From assembly GCA_014218235.1 (NCBI GenBank), contig CM024766.1, forward strand, positions 69,243,207-69,307,206: DNA of 64,000 nucleotides, in the 5' to 3' direction. Under the pieces are notes generated by a model that saw only the letters and a list, made by a program, of their open reading frames with translations, ran no database searches and was not told the DNA's origin. The stretch is from Colocasia esculenta (taxonomy: Eukaryota > Streptophyta > Magnoliopsida > Alismatales > Araceae). The first letter of the stretch is position 1. Every line of letters starts with the position of its first letter. The position numbers were made by a program, and so were the translations under genes. Shown piece by piece: positions 21,533 through 34,126 of this stretch.

Positions 21533-24500
21533 TGTAGTAACCCAGAAAATTAAATACTAAAAATTTGAAATCATAATTTCTTTAAATCGAAATAATAGAA
21601 ACATACATACCATTATCGTATGTGCAAGAATACATCAGAAAATTCCGTAAAAATTATAAATCAACCCCAAATATTATCCCTAAGTGTTCCACAAAGAAAT
21701 TCGTGCAATGAAAAATCCGTTTGGCCAAATGTACATCACAACATGACTAATTATCCAAATATGGAAACTAAGTCGGAAAACTATTAACACGGAAATATAA
21801 CGGACCCATAAATCAAATGAACATGCCAGAAAGACCTCCAACATCGGGTATTGATGACCCATTATTGGAATTGGACCAATGGACATCTCATAGTCCATGA
21901 ATAAAATCAAGTAAGAAAAATATAATAAAATTCGTAACTATATTATTCCTTAATTAAAAAAAGGAAAACCCACAACATAAATTCCAATAAATAATGGGTT
22001 GTGTTAAATGGACCCTCTAGAATTTATTGGGCCAAAATAGGGATTTTTAAAAGAGGAATAATAGGAAAATACCCTAAATTCGTAACTAAAATATCACATA
22101 AATAGAAAAGGGGTATTAAAGCATTAAAATAATCAATTTGAGTTATAATTGGATTACTAAACCTACCCTAATGGGTTGACCACGAATTTAGCTTCCATCC
22201 CAACCCAAATAGAAGTTCTCATGCTTAGAAAGGGAAGAGAAAATAGGAAATTCAGAATTAATAGGAGTTATAGTCCAAATAGGAAATAGAAAGAGAAGAA
22301 GCTTAAATACCCTCCTAAAACCCTCATGGCCGGCCCTAGCTCATGCCAAGGGATTGCTGGACTAGGAGGAGAGGCCAAGGAGGAGGAGATTTCATGGGGA
22401 GAAGAACCTTTCAAGATCTCAACCCCGTTCTTCAAGTTCTAGCCCTAGAAGAAGAAATCGGGTCAAGGTAGGCATTCTCATGAGCAAAACTAAAGAGATT
22501 TTGACTGTAGATCGTTCCATATACCAGGAACAATACCCTTAAGTTTCATGATTTATCATCGAGCCACTATTTTCTTCTTGAATTATGAAGTTCTGCAAAC
22601 ACCTTAACCCCGAACCATCATGTTCAATTCATATCTCCTTGAATACTCTATATCATGCCTCGAAATTTTTATTGAAGATACTGATGATTCATAGGGACCT
22701 TTCACCCCTAAAAGCGCTAAATTGCATCCACCATGTCTTGCAAATTAATTCGTGCATCTCAACTGTTCATAGTATTCTATTCCCCATGTTTGACTTGATT
22801 AAAGACTGTCGAAACCATGTTTGTTTTCTAATTCCTAATTACTGGAAGTACCCTTACATGTCTAGAGTCGTTTAAATTTTGTTTCATGATTTTTCATCAA
22901 TTATACAATTAGTTATGAATTTTTGAATCACCATGTGTCAAAATATGTTAAGTTGGCATGCAATCCCATGCTAGACCTTTTCCCGCTCGAACTCAGATGA
23001 AGTACCTGAGAACGCGATGGCCCGATAGGCCGCGTTCTCAGGGCCGTCGTGACACAGGAAACCTGTCATGATCTGATTACGATAGTGTACCTCGTCGCGT
23101 TCTGGCCGCCGACCTGACAAGCCCTGTCGCGATACTCAAACTGCCCTGTCGCGATCTGGCCGCCTGACCTGAACACCCCGTCGCGACCAGTGCAAGCCCC
23201 TATCACGTTCTGTTGTCACCCGTCGTGACCCTCATATGGGTACGTCGCGATCTGGGACTTTTGCTTGAAAACCCATAAATTGTGATACTATCACTTTCTA
23301 CAGTGTTCATACCCTTCGCTAACCATCATACACGCTGTAATTCACCTGTTACAAATGGAATGAATATTAAGTGATTTAAATACATGCACATGACTTTCCT
23401 TCTATCTACAATTTCTCTCACACATGCACACACATGAACCATCCAAATATGGCCCAATTTGGCATGAAAATTGTCACATAGTACATCTAGCAATTGATCT
23501 CAATTATATATTTAATTACCCTATTTTTAAATGAACTTGTCTACGATTCTCGCGATGTTTTAAGAATATCGTTATCGACGCTCCACTGTTCTAGAATTCC
23601 TCTAGAACGTCGGGCACTTGTTTCCATATACACACTCTCTCTTGACTTGGATGAACTCTTCGTCGGATACTCCTTCTGTCGGACTAGTGAGTCTTTGTTC
23701 AAGGCCTCTGTAAGTCTCCTCTGTCCATGGATTCCCACATGGTCGACGGGCCGGTTGTACCCTAACACCTATGATACCCATTAGGGATCAACATGATCCA
23801 AACAGCTATTAGAAGTTCGCTCTTATCTTGAATCACGCCGGACCTCTGGACCTGTGCTTAACTTGGCCAGTGGTAGAGTCGTGAGTTCCACCTGACTGCC
23901 AACACTAAGTGCGTGTGTTGTGCAACTGTTACTATCGCCTGTTTACTCATCATGTTATGTGCAATGACCACTAGCTCTCATCTAGACTCTACTCGCTCAT
24001 CTATTCACGTTCACTCTACTATCTCATCTATTCATCTAGTACTCTCTTGGTACCCTTTGAGCTGTGTAGCTCCTACTGTTTTGTACTGTTCATGACTATC
24101 TAGCACTAAAAAGGGTCTTGTGACTCTACTGTCTTGAATGCATACTGTGTAGGGCACGGAGAGTGTTCGAGGGGATCCAATCTAGTCCTGGGGGCAGAGA
24201 GCCACCCAAAAATACTTGCAGGGGCTATAGACGGTGTCTGCATTGCACCGGTTCTAAATGACTGTTCTGAATTAGCTAGACATCTGACTGTTACACTATT
24301 ACTGTTAGTCTGTTAAATCAGACATACTGCACTGTTACTGTACTGCCACTGTTCTGTTATTGAGAGACTACTGTCGTACTCTCTTCATGCTCTACTTGAT
24401 GCTTGCTATCTTGAGTTATTGCGTTCTATCGTGACTTGATCACATTCAAAGTGCTATACTCTCTCGTTGTCTATTGACAATAAAAGTGCTATGCTATCTC

Positions 24501-25215
24501 TCGGCTATCTACAGATAACCTAAGTGCCATTACTATTTCGATTGATGGAAGTTGATCAAAAGTGCTATACTATCTCAATTGATGAAAATGAATCAAAGTG
24601 CAATTTACTCTTTACATGACCATCTACTATCTCTTCTTGTTATACATATTACTTGCTATTGCGTGACTTGACTTTAATCATCGTGCTATACTTGATTCAT
24701 CTGCTATCTGAACCATGTTACTTGTGCTATTACTTTCTCGACTTTACATGACTCTCTCTATCATTAGTTACTTTGTCTTTAAAAGTACTAATTATTTAAA
24801 GCCTGCTTGACTATTGAGATTCAAGTCCTGCTAGCCGTTATCGCTCACCTTTCGTTATTTGTTATTGTGTCTTAGGTAAGTTGGACAATGATGTTACACA
24901 CACCAATGGAACAGAACCAGAGTGATGAGTGACCCAGTGTCAAATGACGAAGTTACCCTAGCGCAATTGGAGTCTAGTAGTTATTGCTTTAGATTTCTTT
25001 TCAATGTAATAATGTCATTGAGCCCTATGTAGTGGCTTCGAATTAGTGGTTGTAATAGTCTTAGTGGAATTTCAATGAAATCAAGAGTTTATTTCAACTA
25101 TTGTTCATTAGATGCTCTGATGTTTGCGAAAGTATGCGCAATTGTCATTACCAATATACTCGTTGTTCGCGTTTCCCTCCGATTTATTCCGCTGCTAAAT
25201 TGGAGGGGCGTGACA
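21533..25215 (+). mobile_element. TRG-2 5' LTR
   Basis: Starts TGTAGTAACCC and ends GGGGCGTGACA. TATA-like GCTTAAATAC lies at 22301-22310 and donor-like CAAG|GTAGG at 22467/22468. The CGCG-palindrome cluster is at about 23010-23255, and acceptor-like TTGTGTCTTAG ends at 24875. The candidate intron is 2408 bp. A conserved block with AGTGATGAG follows the acceptor. Frames within it are not counted as genes. Confidence 0.9.
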
Positions 25216-25217
25216 GT

Positions 25218-25229
25218 TGGTATTAGAGC
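25218..25229 (+). other. Primer-binding site of TRG-2
   Basis: TGGTATTAGAGC, one base (C to T) away from the standard initiator tRNA-Met site, 2 bp after the LTR end. Confidence 0.8.
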
Positions 25230-25446
25230 TTAGGATGTCCTTAATAAGATATTTTAAGTCTAGGATGTTCTAGATGAACTGCCATGACCGTGTCTAAGTC
25301 AACCACCATACCTATGTGAGAGATTGGGTAAAGCTTGGGGTTATGCTAGGAGCTTAACTATATGTATAAGCACCCTATGTTTTAGATGACATTAATAAGT
25401 ATTCTTGCTCGCATGAACTAGAGGAGATGGCTGGTGTGCATGCGCA

Positions 25447-26259
25447 ATGCACGAATTACAACAGACTGTACAGGGGTTAACTCAAGCCCTTAACAACGTG
25501 ATTCATATAGGAGCAAGAAATGGGGCAGGAGACTTATATGGGAACTTTCAACGAATAAATCCCCCTAGGTTTAATGGAACTCCGGATCCCGATGAAGCTG
25601 AAAATTGGGTGAAGGCGATGGAACGGATCTTTAGGGTGATGCAATGTTCAGAGCAGGAGAAAGTCATTCTGGCAACCTTCCAGTTGGACCACGATGCTAG
25701 AGCCTGGTGGGAAGCTGCCAGTCGACAATTACCCAACATCAACAAAGAGTGGGATAAATTTTTAGAACTCTTCAACACCAAATATTTTTCCGAGAGGATT
25801 CATGAGAAGAAGACAAATGAATTCGCCAATTTGAAACAACGAATGATGTCTGTAGCAGAATATGAAGCGCAATTTGAAAGACTAGCACAGTACGCAACAC
25901 ATTTGGTGAGTACGGAAAAGATGAAGGCAAAGAGATTCTTAAAAGGGTTGAGACTTGTGTTCTGGAAAAAGTTGGCTCGACTAGACATTGAAGTATATTC
26001 AGTCATGGTATTGAGAGCTCAATTAGTCGAGGACACCATGGAACTCCTTAAAAAGATCCATAAGAAGAAGGTGTTGAAAAGGGAACGTACTACTCATTCC
26101 AATGATAATAAAGGAAGAAATACAGTAGATAGAAAGAGAATGAAAGGGGAAGTGAAGCGGAAGGAAATCTATAAATTTTGTAAAAATCCAGGGCATCAGA
26201 TTGATAACTGTTGCAAGAAATTGGGCAGATACTTGCGATGTGGAAGTCAACAACATTGA
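25447..26259 (+). CDS. gag: Gag of TRG-2, truncated by a stop in the second zinc knuckle
   Basis: A 270-codon frame with the same Gag domain as TRG-1: PPRFNGTPDPDEAENW, ARAWWEAA, YFSERIHEKKTNEF and MSVAEYEAQFERLAQYA. The first ATG of the leader (25427) is out of frame by one base, so the start at 25447 may hide a lost base. Both zinc knuckles are damaged: each has Tyr in place of the first Cys (YKFCKNPGHQIDNC and YLRC...). TGA at 26257-26259 replaces an Arg codon that is intact in TRG-4 (HHRVIDC). A Gag with these knuckles would probably bind RNA poorly. Confidence 0.88.
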   Translation: MHELQQTVQGLTQALNNVIHIGARNGAGDLYGNFQRINPPRFNGTPDPDEAENWVKAMERIFRVMQCSEQEKVILATFQLDHDARAWWEAASRQLPNINKEWDKFLELFNTKYFSERIHEKKTNEFANLKQRMMSVAEYEAQFERLAQYATHLVSTEKMKAKRFLKGLRLVFWKKLARLDIEVYSVMVLRAQLVEDTMELLKKIHKKKVLKRERTTHSNDNKGRNTVDRKRMKGEVKRKEIYKFCKNPGHQIDNCCKKLGRYLRCGSQQH

Positions 26260-26379
26260 GTCATTGATTGTCCAATAAAGAAGAACCAAACTACATGCCA
26301 AGGTCGATTACAAGCCCTTGTGGATATAAATCCTGCCAATGAGGGTGGACAAGGTACCATCACTAAACCCTTAGTTTAA
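26260..26379 (+). pseudogene. gag: Gag tail of TRG-2 after the TGA
   Basis: The gag frame continues for 39 codons from VIDCPIKKNQ to GTITKPLV and TAA 26377-26379. It matches the intact end of the TRG-4 Gag frame, which shows the upstream TGA to be a nonsense change. Confidence 0.75.
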
Positions 26380-26495
26380 TTTCTTATTATTTTCGCGATA
26401 TCAAAGCCCTAAGGGGGGGAGGTGATGGAATGAAATATCCATAATAAATTGGTAGTCGTATCATATCATATGAATTGGGGGACTAAATTCTTTTT

Positions 26496-26508
26496 AAGTG
26501 GGGGAGGA
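26496..26508 (+). other. Polypurine tract of TRG-2
   Basis: AAGTGGGGGAGGA directly before the TGTAGTAACCC start of the 3' LTR. Confidence 0.88.
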
Positions 26509-29500
26509 TGTAGTAACCCGAAAATTTTAATACTAAAAATTTGAAATAATAATTTCTTTAAATCAAAATAATAGAAACATACATACCATTATCGTATGTG
26601 CAAGAATACATCAGAAAATTCTGTAAAAATTATAAATCAACCCCAAATATTATCCCTAAGTGTTCCACAAAGAAATTCATGCAACGAAAAATCCATTTGG
26701 CCAAATGTACGCCACAACGTAACTAATTATCCAAATATGAAAACTACGTCAGAAAACTATTAACACGAAAATATAACGGGTCGATAAATCAAATGAACAT
26801 GTCAGAAAGACCTCCAACATCGGGTAATGATGACCCATTATCGGAATTGGACCAATGGACCTCTCATAGTCCATGAATAAAATCAAGTAAGAAAATATAA
26901 TAAAATCCGTAACTCTATTATTCCCTAATTAAAAAAAGGAAATCTCACAATATAAATTCCCATAAATAATGGGTTGTGTTAAATGGACCCTCTAGAAGTT
27001 ATTGGGCCGAAATAGGGATTTTTAAAAGAGGAATAATAAGAAAATACCCTAAATTCGTAACTAAAATATTACATAAATAGAAAAGGGGTATTAAAGCATT
27101 ACAATAATCAATTTGAGTTATAATTGGATTCCTAAACCTACCCTAATGGGTTGGCCACGGATTTAGCTTCCATCTCAACCCAAATAGAAGTTTTCATGCT
27201 TAGAAAGGCAAGAGAAAATAGGAAATTCGGAATTAATAGGAGTTATAGTCCAAATAGGAAATAGAAAGAGGAGAAGCTTAAATACCCTCCTAAAACCCTC
27301 ATGGCTGGCCCTAGCTTGTGCCAACGGATTGCTGGACCAGGAAGAGAGGCCAAGGAGGAGGAGATTTCGTGGGGAGAAGAACCTTTCAAGCTCTGAACCC
27401 CGTTCTTCAAGTTCTAGCCCTAGAAGAGGAAATTGAGTCAAGGTAGGCATTCTCACGAGCAAAACTAAAGAGATTTTGACTGTAGATCGTTCCATGTACC
27501 AGGAACAATACCCTTAAGTTTCATGATTTATCATCGAGCCACTATTTTCTTCTTGAATTTTGAGAGTTCTGCAAACAACTTGACCCCGAACCTTCATGTT
27601 TAATTCATATCTCCTTGAATACTCTATATCAAGCCTCAAAATTTTTATTGAAGATACTGATGATTGTTAGGAACCTTTCGCCGCAAAAAGCTCTAAATTT
27701 CATCCACCACGTCTTGTGAATTAATTCATGCATCTCAACTGTTCACAATATTCTATTCCCCATGTTTGACTTGATGAAAGCCTATCGAAACCATGTTTGT
27801 TTTCTAATTCCTAATTACTGGAAGTACAATTGCATGTCTAGAGTTGTTTAAAATTTGTTTCATGATTTTTCATTGATTATAAAATTAGTTATGAATTTTT
27901 GAATCACCCTGTGTCAAAATATGTTAAGTTGGCACGCAATCCCATGCTAGACCTTTTCTCGCTCGAACTCAGATGAAGTACCTGAGAACGCGACGGCCCG
28001 ATAGGCCGCATTCTCAGGGCCGTCGTGACACAGGAACCTGTCACGATCTGATCGCGACAGTGTACCCCGTCACGTTCTGGCTGCCGACCTGACAAGCCCT
28101 GTCGCGGTACTCAAACCGCCCTATCGCAATCTAGCTGCCTAACCTGAACACCCCGTCGCGACCAGTGCAAGCCCCTGTCGCGTTCTGTTGTCACCCATCG
28201 CGACCCTCATATGGGTACGTCGCGATTTGGGACTTTTGCTTGAAAACCCATAAATTGTGATACTATCACTTTCTACAGTGTTCATACCCTTTGCTAACCA
28301 TCATACACGCAGTAATTCACCTGTTCCAAATGGAATGAATATTAAGTGATTTAAATACATGCACATGACCTTCCTTCTATCTACAATTTCTCTCACACAT
28401 GCACACACGTGAACCATTCAAATATGGCCCAATTTTGCATGAAAATTGTCACATAGTACATCTAGCAATTGATCTCAATTATATATTTAATTGCCCTATT
28501 TTTAAATGAACTTGTCTATGATTCTCGCGATGTTTTGGGAATACCGTTATCAACGCTCCACTGTTCTAGAATTCCTCTACAACGTCGGGCACTTGTTTCC
28601 ATATACAGACTCTCTCTTGACATGGACGAACTCTCCGTCGGATACTCCTTCTGTCGGACTAGTGAGTCTTTGTTCAAGGCCTCCGTAAGTCTCCTCTATC
28701 CATGGATTCCCACATGGTCGACGAGCCAGTTGTACCCTAACACTTATGATACCCTTTAGGGATCAACATGATCCAAACGACTATTAGAAGTTCGCACTTA
28801 TCTTGAATCACGTTGGACCTCTGGACCTGTGCTTAACTTGGCGAGTGGTAGAGTCGTGAGTTCCACCTAACTGCCAACACCAAGTGCACGTGTTGTGCAA
28901 CTGTTACTATCTCCGGTTTAGTCGATGTGTTACGTGCAATGACCACTAGCTCTCATCTATACTCTACTCTCTCATCTATTCACGTTCACTCTACTATCTC
29001 GTCTAATCATCTAGTACTCTCTTGGTACCCTTTGAGCTGTGTGGCTCCTACTGTTTTGTACTGTTCATGACTTTCTAGCGCTAAAAAGGGTCTTGTGACT
29101 CTACTGACTTGAATGCATATTGTGTAGGACACGGAGAGTGTCCGAGGGGCTCGAATCTAGTCCTGGGGGCAGAGAGCCATCCAAAATACCTGCAGGGGCT
29201 ATAGACGGTGTCTGCATTGCATCGGTTCTGACTGACTGTTCTGAATTAGCTAGACATCTAACTGTTACACTGTTACTGTTAGTCTGTTAAATCAGACATA
29301 CTGCAATGTTACTATACTGCCATTGTTCTGTTATTGAGCGACTACTGTCGTACTCTCTTCATGCTCTACTTGATGCTTGCTATCTTGAGTTATTGCATTC
29401 TATCGTGACTTGATCACATTCAAAGTGCTATATTCTCTCATTGTCTATTGACAATAAAAGTGCTATGCTATCTCTCAGCTATCTACAGATAACCAAAGTG

Positions 29501-30186
29501 CCATTACTATTTCGATTGACGGAAGTTGATCAAAAATGCTATACTATCTCGATTGATCAAAATCAATCAAAGTACAATTTACTCTTTACATGACCATCTA
29601 CTATCTCTTCTTGCTATACATATTACTTGCTATTGCGTGACTCGACTTTAATCATCGTGCTATACTTGATTCATCTGCTATCTGAACCATGTTACTTGTG
29701 CTATTACTTTCTCGACTTTACATGACTCTCTCTATCATTAGTTACTCTGCCTTTAAAAGCACTAATTATTTAAAGCCTGCTTGACTATTGAGATTTAAGT
29801 CCTACTGGGCGTTATCGCTCACCCTTCGTTATTTGTTATTGTGTCTCAGGTAAGTCAAACAATGACGTTACACATACCAATGGGACAGGACCAAAGTGAT
29901 GAGTGACCCAAAGTCAAATGACGAAGTTACCCTAGCACAATTGGAGTCTAGTAGTTATTGTTTTAGATTTCTTTTCAATGTAATAATGTCATTGAGCCCT
30001 ATGTAGTGGCTCCGAATTAGTGGTTGTAATAGTCTTAGTGGAATTTCATTGAAATCAAGAGTTTATTTCAATTATTGTTTATTAGATGCTCTGATGTTTG
30101 CGAAAGTATGCGCAATTGTCGTTACCATACTCGTTGTTCGCGTTTCCCTCCGATTTATTCTGCTGCTAAATTGGAGGGGCGTGACA
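26509..30186 (+). mobile_element. TRG-2 3' LTR
   Basis: A 3678-bp copy of 21533-25215. TATA-like CTTAAATAC is at 27277-27285, donor-like CAAG|GTAGG at 27442/27443, CGCG cluster at about 27985-28235 and acceptor-like TTGTGTCTCAG ends at 29849 (candidate intron 2407 bp). Several CGCG palindromes of one LTR are CACG or TGCG in the other, as expected from decay of methylated CpG. Confidence 0.92.
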
Positions 30187-30191
30187 ACAAC

Positions 30192-30900
30192 CTCCAAACC
30201 ATTGAAACTCATTCACATGTATTTATTTGGACCTATAAGAACAGTAAGTCTTGGAGGAAAGGTTTATGGCTATGTAATTGTGGTTGATTATTCAAGATAC
30301 ACTTGTGTATCATGTTTGAAAGCCAAATCAGAGACCTTTTCAACCTTTCTAAAGTTCAGTAAATTAGTACAGAAGACTCAGAAATATCAAATAATCAGTA
30401 TCAGATTTGATCGTGGTAGAGAATTCAAGAATGAAGAGTTTGTCAAATTCTGTGAAGAAAATGACATAGAATACAATTTCTCTGCACTAAGAACACCTCA
30501 ACAAAATGGAATAGCAGAAAGAAAGAACATATCACTGTTGGACATGGCCAGAACAATGCTTATAGAATACAATCTACCAAGATACTTTTGAGCAGAAGTA
30601 GTCAACACAGCCTGCTACATCATCAGCAGGTGTATGATCAGACCAATTTTAAAGAAGACACCTTATGAGTTGTACAAGGAGAAAAAATCAAATGTCAGTC
30701 ACCTTCGACCTTTTGGTTGTAAGTGTTTCATTTTGAATAATGGTAAAGATAATATAGGAAAATTAGATGCTAAAAGTGATGAAGGTTTTCTACTAGGATA
30801 TGTTTCAAAACATAGAGGATATAATGGGTTTAACAGAAAAACATTATAAATTGAACAAATAGTTCATGTCTTATTTGATGAAACTTACCCTTCTATTAAG
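30192..30900 (+). pseudogene. int: SIRE-A integrase core and C-terminal region (broken)
   Basis: Resumes the SIRE-A polyprotein after TRG-2: KPLKLIHMYLFGPIRT, VVDYSRYT, IRFDRGREFKNEEF and TPQQNGIAERKN. In the DDE triad the first Asp (normally HMDLFGP) is Tyr, while the second Asp and the Glu remain. TGA at 30589-30591 replaces the Trp expected in YFWAEV. The C-terminal part (TPYELYKEKKSNVSHLRPFGC) follows to about 30849, then TAA. This enzyme would insert the cDNA; this copy is dead. Confidence 0.88.
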
Positions 30901-32677
30901 AAAATAGAAGAAGAAGAAGATGTTGTTGAAGAATTGTACAGGGATCTGGAACAAGCTTCACTTGAAGAAAAATGTGAAGATAAGGAAGATCCTCCCATTG
31001 AAGAACTACAACAACATGAAGAAACACATGAAGAACTTCCTAGAGAATTGAGGTATCACAGAGATCATCCAAAGGAAAATATCATAGGTGATCCTCATGG
31101 TAGGGTAAGAACTAGAGGTATGTCAATTCCTTGCGATTACACTGCATTTGTATCTCAGATTGAGCCTAGGACAATCAATGATGCACTAACTGATGAATCT
31201 TGGATTTTAACCATGCAAGATGAACTGATTCTGTTCAAGAGAAACCAAGTTTGGTCCCTTGTGCCTAGGCTATCAGATCATCCTATTATTGGAACCAAAT
31301 AGGTGTTTAGAAACAAAATGGATGAAGCTAGTGTCATTACTAGAAACAAGGCTAGACTAGTAGCTCAAGACTATTCCCAAGAGGAGGACATAGATTTTGA
31401 TGAAACATATGCACCAGTAGCTACACTTGAGGCTATTCGGATTTTGCGAGCATATGCGTCTGCATGTGATTTAAAATTGTTTCAAATGGATGTGAAATCT
31501 ATATTTTTAAATAGTTTTATAAAAGAGGAAGTCTATGTTGAACAATCTCCTGGTTTTGAAGACTTAGAACATCATAATCATGTTTTCAAATTGCATAAGG
31601 CACTATATGGTCTGAAACAAGCACCTAGAGCTTAGTATGAAAGACTAAGTGCATTTCTTTTAAAATATAGTTCCAAAAGGGACAAAGTAGATAGTACATT
31701 GTTCATTAAATCATGCTCTCAGAACACATTAATTGTGAAAATTTATGTTGACGACATCATTTTTGGAGCCACTGGTGAATCTCTTTGCAAGTATTTTGAA
31801 GAATTAATGCAGAGAGAATTTGAGATGAGTTCGATGGGAGAACTTACTAACATTCTTGGACTCCAAATCAAACAAGACAAGGAGGGAACCCACATTAATC
31901 AGACCAAATACATCAAGGATTTTCTAAAGAAGTTTGGTTTTGAACAAGCAAAGCATTTGAGCACTCCTATGAGCACTTCCACTAGGTTAGACAGTGATCC
32001 TCAAGGTAAGAAAGTAGATAAAAAATCTTACAGAGGTATGATTGGTTCTCTACCATACTTAACTACTACTATACCAAGCATTTTAGTTAGTGTCTGCATG
32101 TGTGCTAGATACCAAGCAAATCCTAAAGAATCCTATTTAATTTTAGTCAAAAAGTTTTTAAGATATTTAGCACATACATGTGAATTAGGTCTATGTTATA
32201 CAAGATCATGTAAGATGAGCTTAGATGGATATACTGATGCTGATTATGCTGGATGCAAAGTAGATAGAAAAAGCACCAGTGGTTCCTGTCAGTTTCTTGC
32301 TGGGTGTTTGATCTCCTAGTCCTCAAGAAAGGAGAACTACGTGGCTCTGTCAACAACTGAAGTTGAATATATTGCTGCTGGGAGTTGCTGCACTCAACTA
32401 TTATGGTTCAAACAACACCTTGAGGATTATGGACTAAACATCAAATATGCACCCCTGCTATGTGACAACACCAGTGCAATCAATCTAACAAAGAATCCAG
32501 TACAACATTCAAGAACAAAACATATTGAGGTTAAGTATCATTTCATTAGAGATCATGCAGAAAATGGTAATATTAGCATTTCATTTGTAGATACTGAAAA
32601 TCAGTTGGCAGACATCTTTACAAAAACCTAAAGAGGAAGTAGTTAGAGATGTGTTTAAATTCTTAATTGTCTTTTAA
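30901..32677 (+). pseudogene. pol: SIRE-A reverse transcriptase and RNase H (broken)
   Basis: RT landmarks: NQVWSLVPRLSDHPIIGTK, RNKARLVAQDYSQEE, FQMDVKSIFLNS, LYGLKQAPRA and the YVDD catalytic box (31744-31755). RNase H: DADYAGCKVDRKSTSG, ALSTTEVEYIAAG, CDNTSAINLTKNP and ENQLADIFTK. TAG stops at 31300-31302, 31633-31635 and 32317-32319 each stand where the family has Trp. A 1-bp shift after TKT separates the last 16 codons (KEEVVRDVFKFLIV), ending at 32677. Polymerase residues are otherwise well kept. Confidence 0.9.
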
Positions 32678-32907
32678 CAGTACTACTAACAAATTTCTTG
32701 CAAGTATCTTTTTATGAACAAATGCAAGGAGTCTTCCTGAAGACCTCCCAACTGAACAACGAGTGGAAATACAACAACAGATGACACACATAGAAGACCA
32801 GGTTGACGCACATAGAAGGCAGGTCGACACAACTATCAATGGATAAATGCCAAATTAGTCGACAGCTCAGAAGAACCCTTGAAGGTCTAACAAGCATCAA
32901 CTGAGGG
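32678..32907 (+). mobile_element. SIRE-A 3' non-coding leader, left part
   Basis: Follows the end of pol and stops at the SIRE-B insertion. GAGGG at 32903-32907 is the left target duplication; SIRE-A resumes at 44426. No frame of note. Confidence 0.7.
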
Positions 32908-33254
32908 TTGTAGGATCGAACATATAGGTTGAATGGATCTAGAAGGGGGGGTTGAATAGATCTATCATCAATTACGGTGGAAGCTTGAGTAATTTAAAAA
33001 TTACTTCAAATTATAGGTTCATTCAAATAGAAAACCTCATTGATCTGATGTGTAGGTGTGTGTAGTTTCTGTGTGAAACAATTAGACAAATAGTGTGTGT
33101 GAATGACTAATGTGAGATTGAAGACCTATGCATGCATCTAGCGCAGAAAAATAGATCAAACCACTGCACAAGAGATTTTTAGGTGGTTCGGAAATCACAT
33201 CAGTGATTCCTACATCCACCCCTTACACAATGAGGACACACTACTAAAAAACCT

Positions 33255-33350
33255 GAGTACAACACACACACGAGCTCGACGGCTCAAACCACACACACAC
33301 AAGAGCTCGACGGCTCAAACCACACACATGAGCATGACGGCTCAAACCAC
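33255..33350. repeat. ~30-bp minisatellite in SIRE-B 3' LTR
   Basis: Three units of an AC-rich stretch followed by GAGCTCGACGGCTCAAACC-like sequence. The same array is at about 43138-43225 in the other LTR, so it was present when the element inserted. Confidence 0.75.
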
Positions 33351-34126
33351 ACTAGCTAGATCAAGTTCACAAGAAATCAGATCCTCTAGCACTGATCTAA
33401 TTAACACACTTACATGCACACTGAAATCTACACAGAACGCATGTACATATGTTACGATCACTCAAAAATCAATTAAGATGAACACTCCAATAGAAATGAG
33501 TAAAAGAAAGATGAATTGGATGTTCCTTGTTGAAGATGATCTGCAGGAAGCTTGAATTGAAGGCCCTTGAGAAAATCAGATGGAGTACCCCTTCAATTCA
33601 TGATGCTCTGTTTCAGATCTGTTGCTTCTTCCTCTGCTGCTTTTCTTCTTGATCTGCTTCTCTTTCAACACTCCAACACACTCCCTCAATGCTTGGCCTT
33701 TGATCCCCACGTCCTCTATGTTGGATGGCTGCTCCAGATGAGACAGAAAGCTTTTTATAGCCTCAGTGCAATCTCTTTTTACGTGGAAAACATGAGCATA
33801 GAAACCTAGGGTTCACCCAAGGTTGCCACATGTCCAAAAGTCCTTCTCCTCATTGCCACTTGGATGAAAGGGTATTTTGGTAATAAGAGAATCTCCCTAA
33901 AGTCTTCAGAGATAAATCACACGCTTTGAAAATCATACCATTTACATTTCTGAGTTTTCACGTAATGTGTGTCCACACAAGTTTGCATGTGTGTCGACGT
34001 AACTGACTAATATCAGTTCCAACTTACTGGGAGGAAACATATGTTGACCTGATTAACAACTAGTGTCGACCTCCTCTATTTTTCTGAGATATAACTCACT
34101 GGACAGACTATGTGTGTCGACCTGAT

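Larger units (their letters stand above)
21533..30186 (+). mobile_element. TRG-2: complete gag-only Ty3/gypsy-type LTR retrotransposon
   Basis: An 8.65-kb element with 5' LTR 21533-25215 (3683 bp), PBS 25218-25229, gag 25447-26379, polypurine tract 26496-26508 and 3' LTR 26509-30186 (3678 bp). A perfect ACAAC duplication proves insertion in the SIRE-A integrase. Like TRG-1 it encodes only Gag. Its LTR sequence differs from TRG-1 except for short shared blocks (start TGTAG, TATA-like CTTAAATAC, CGCG cluster, splice-like sites, end GTGACA). The two LTRs differ at several per cent of sites by eye, so it is older than TRG-4. Confidence 0.93.

Noticed and set aside
23494..23784. 96-codon frame repeated at 28469-28759
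   Set aside because: Both are the same position in the two LTRs of TRG-2 and carry no domain; duplication follows from LTR identity.
33328..33809. Short + strand frames in SIRE-B LTRs (also 43203-43700)
   Set aside because: They overlap the minisatellite and the antisense TATA region and differ by stops between LTR copies.
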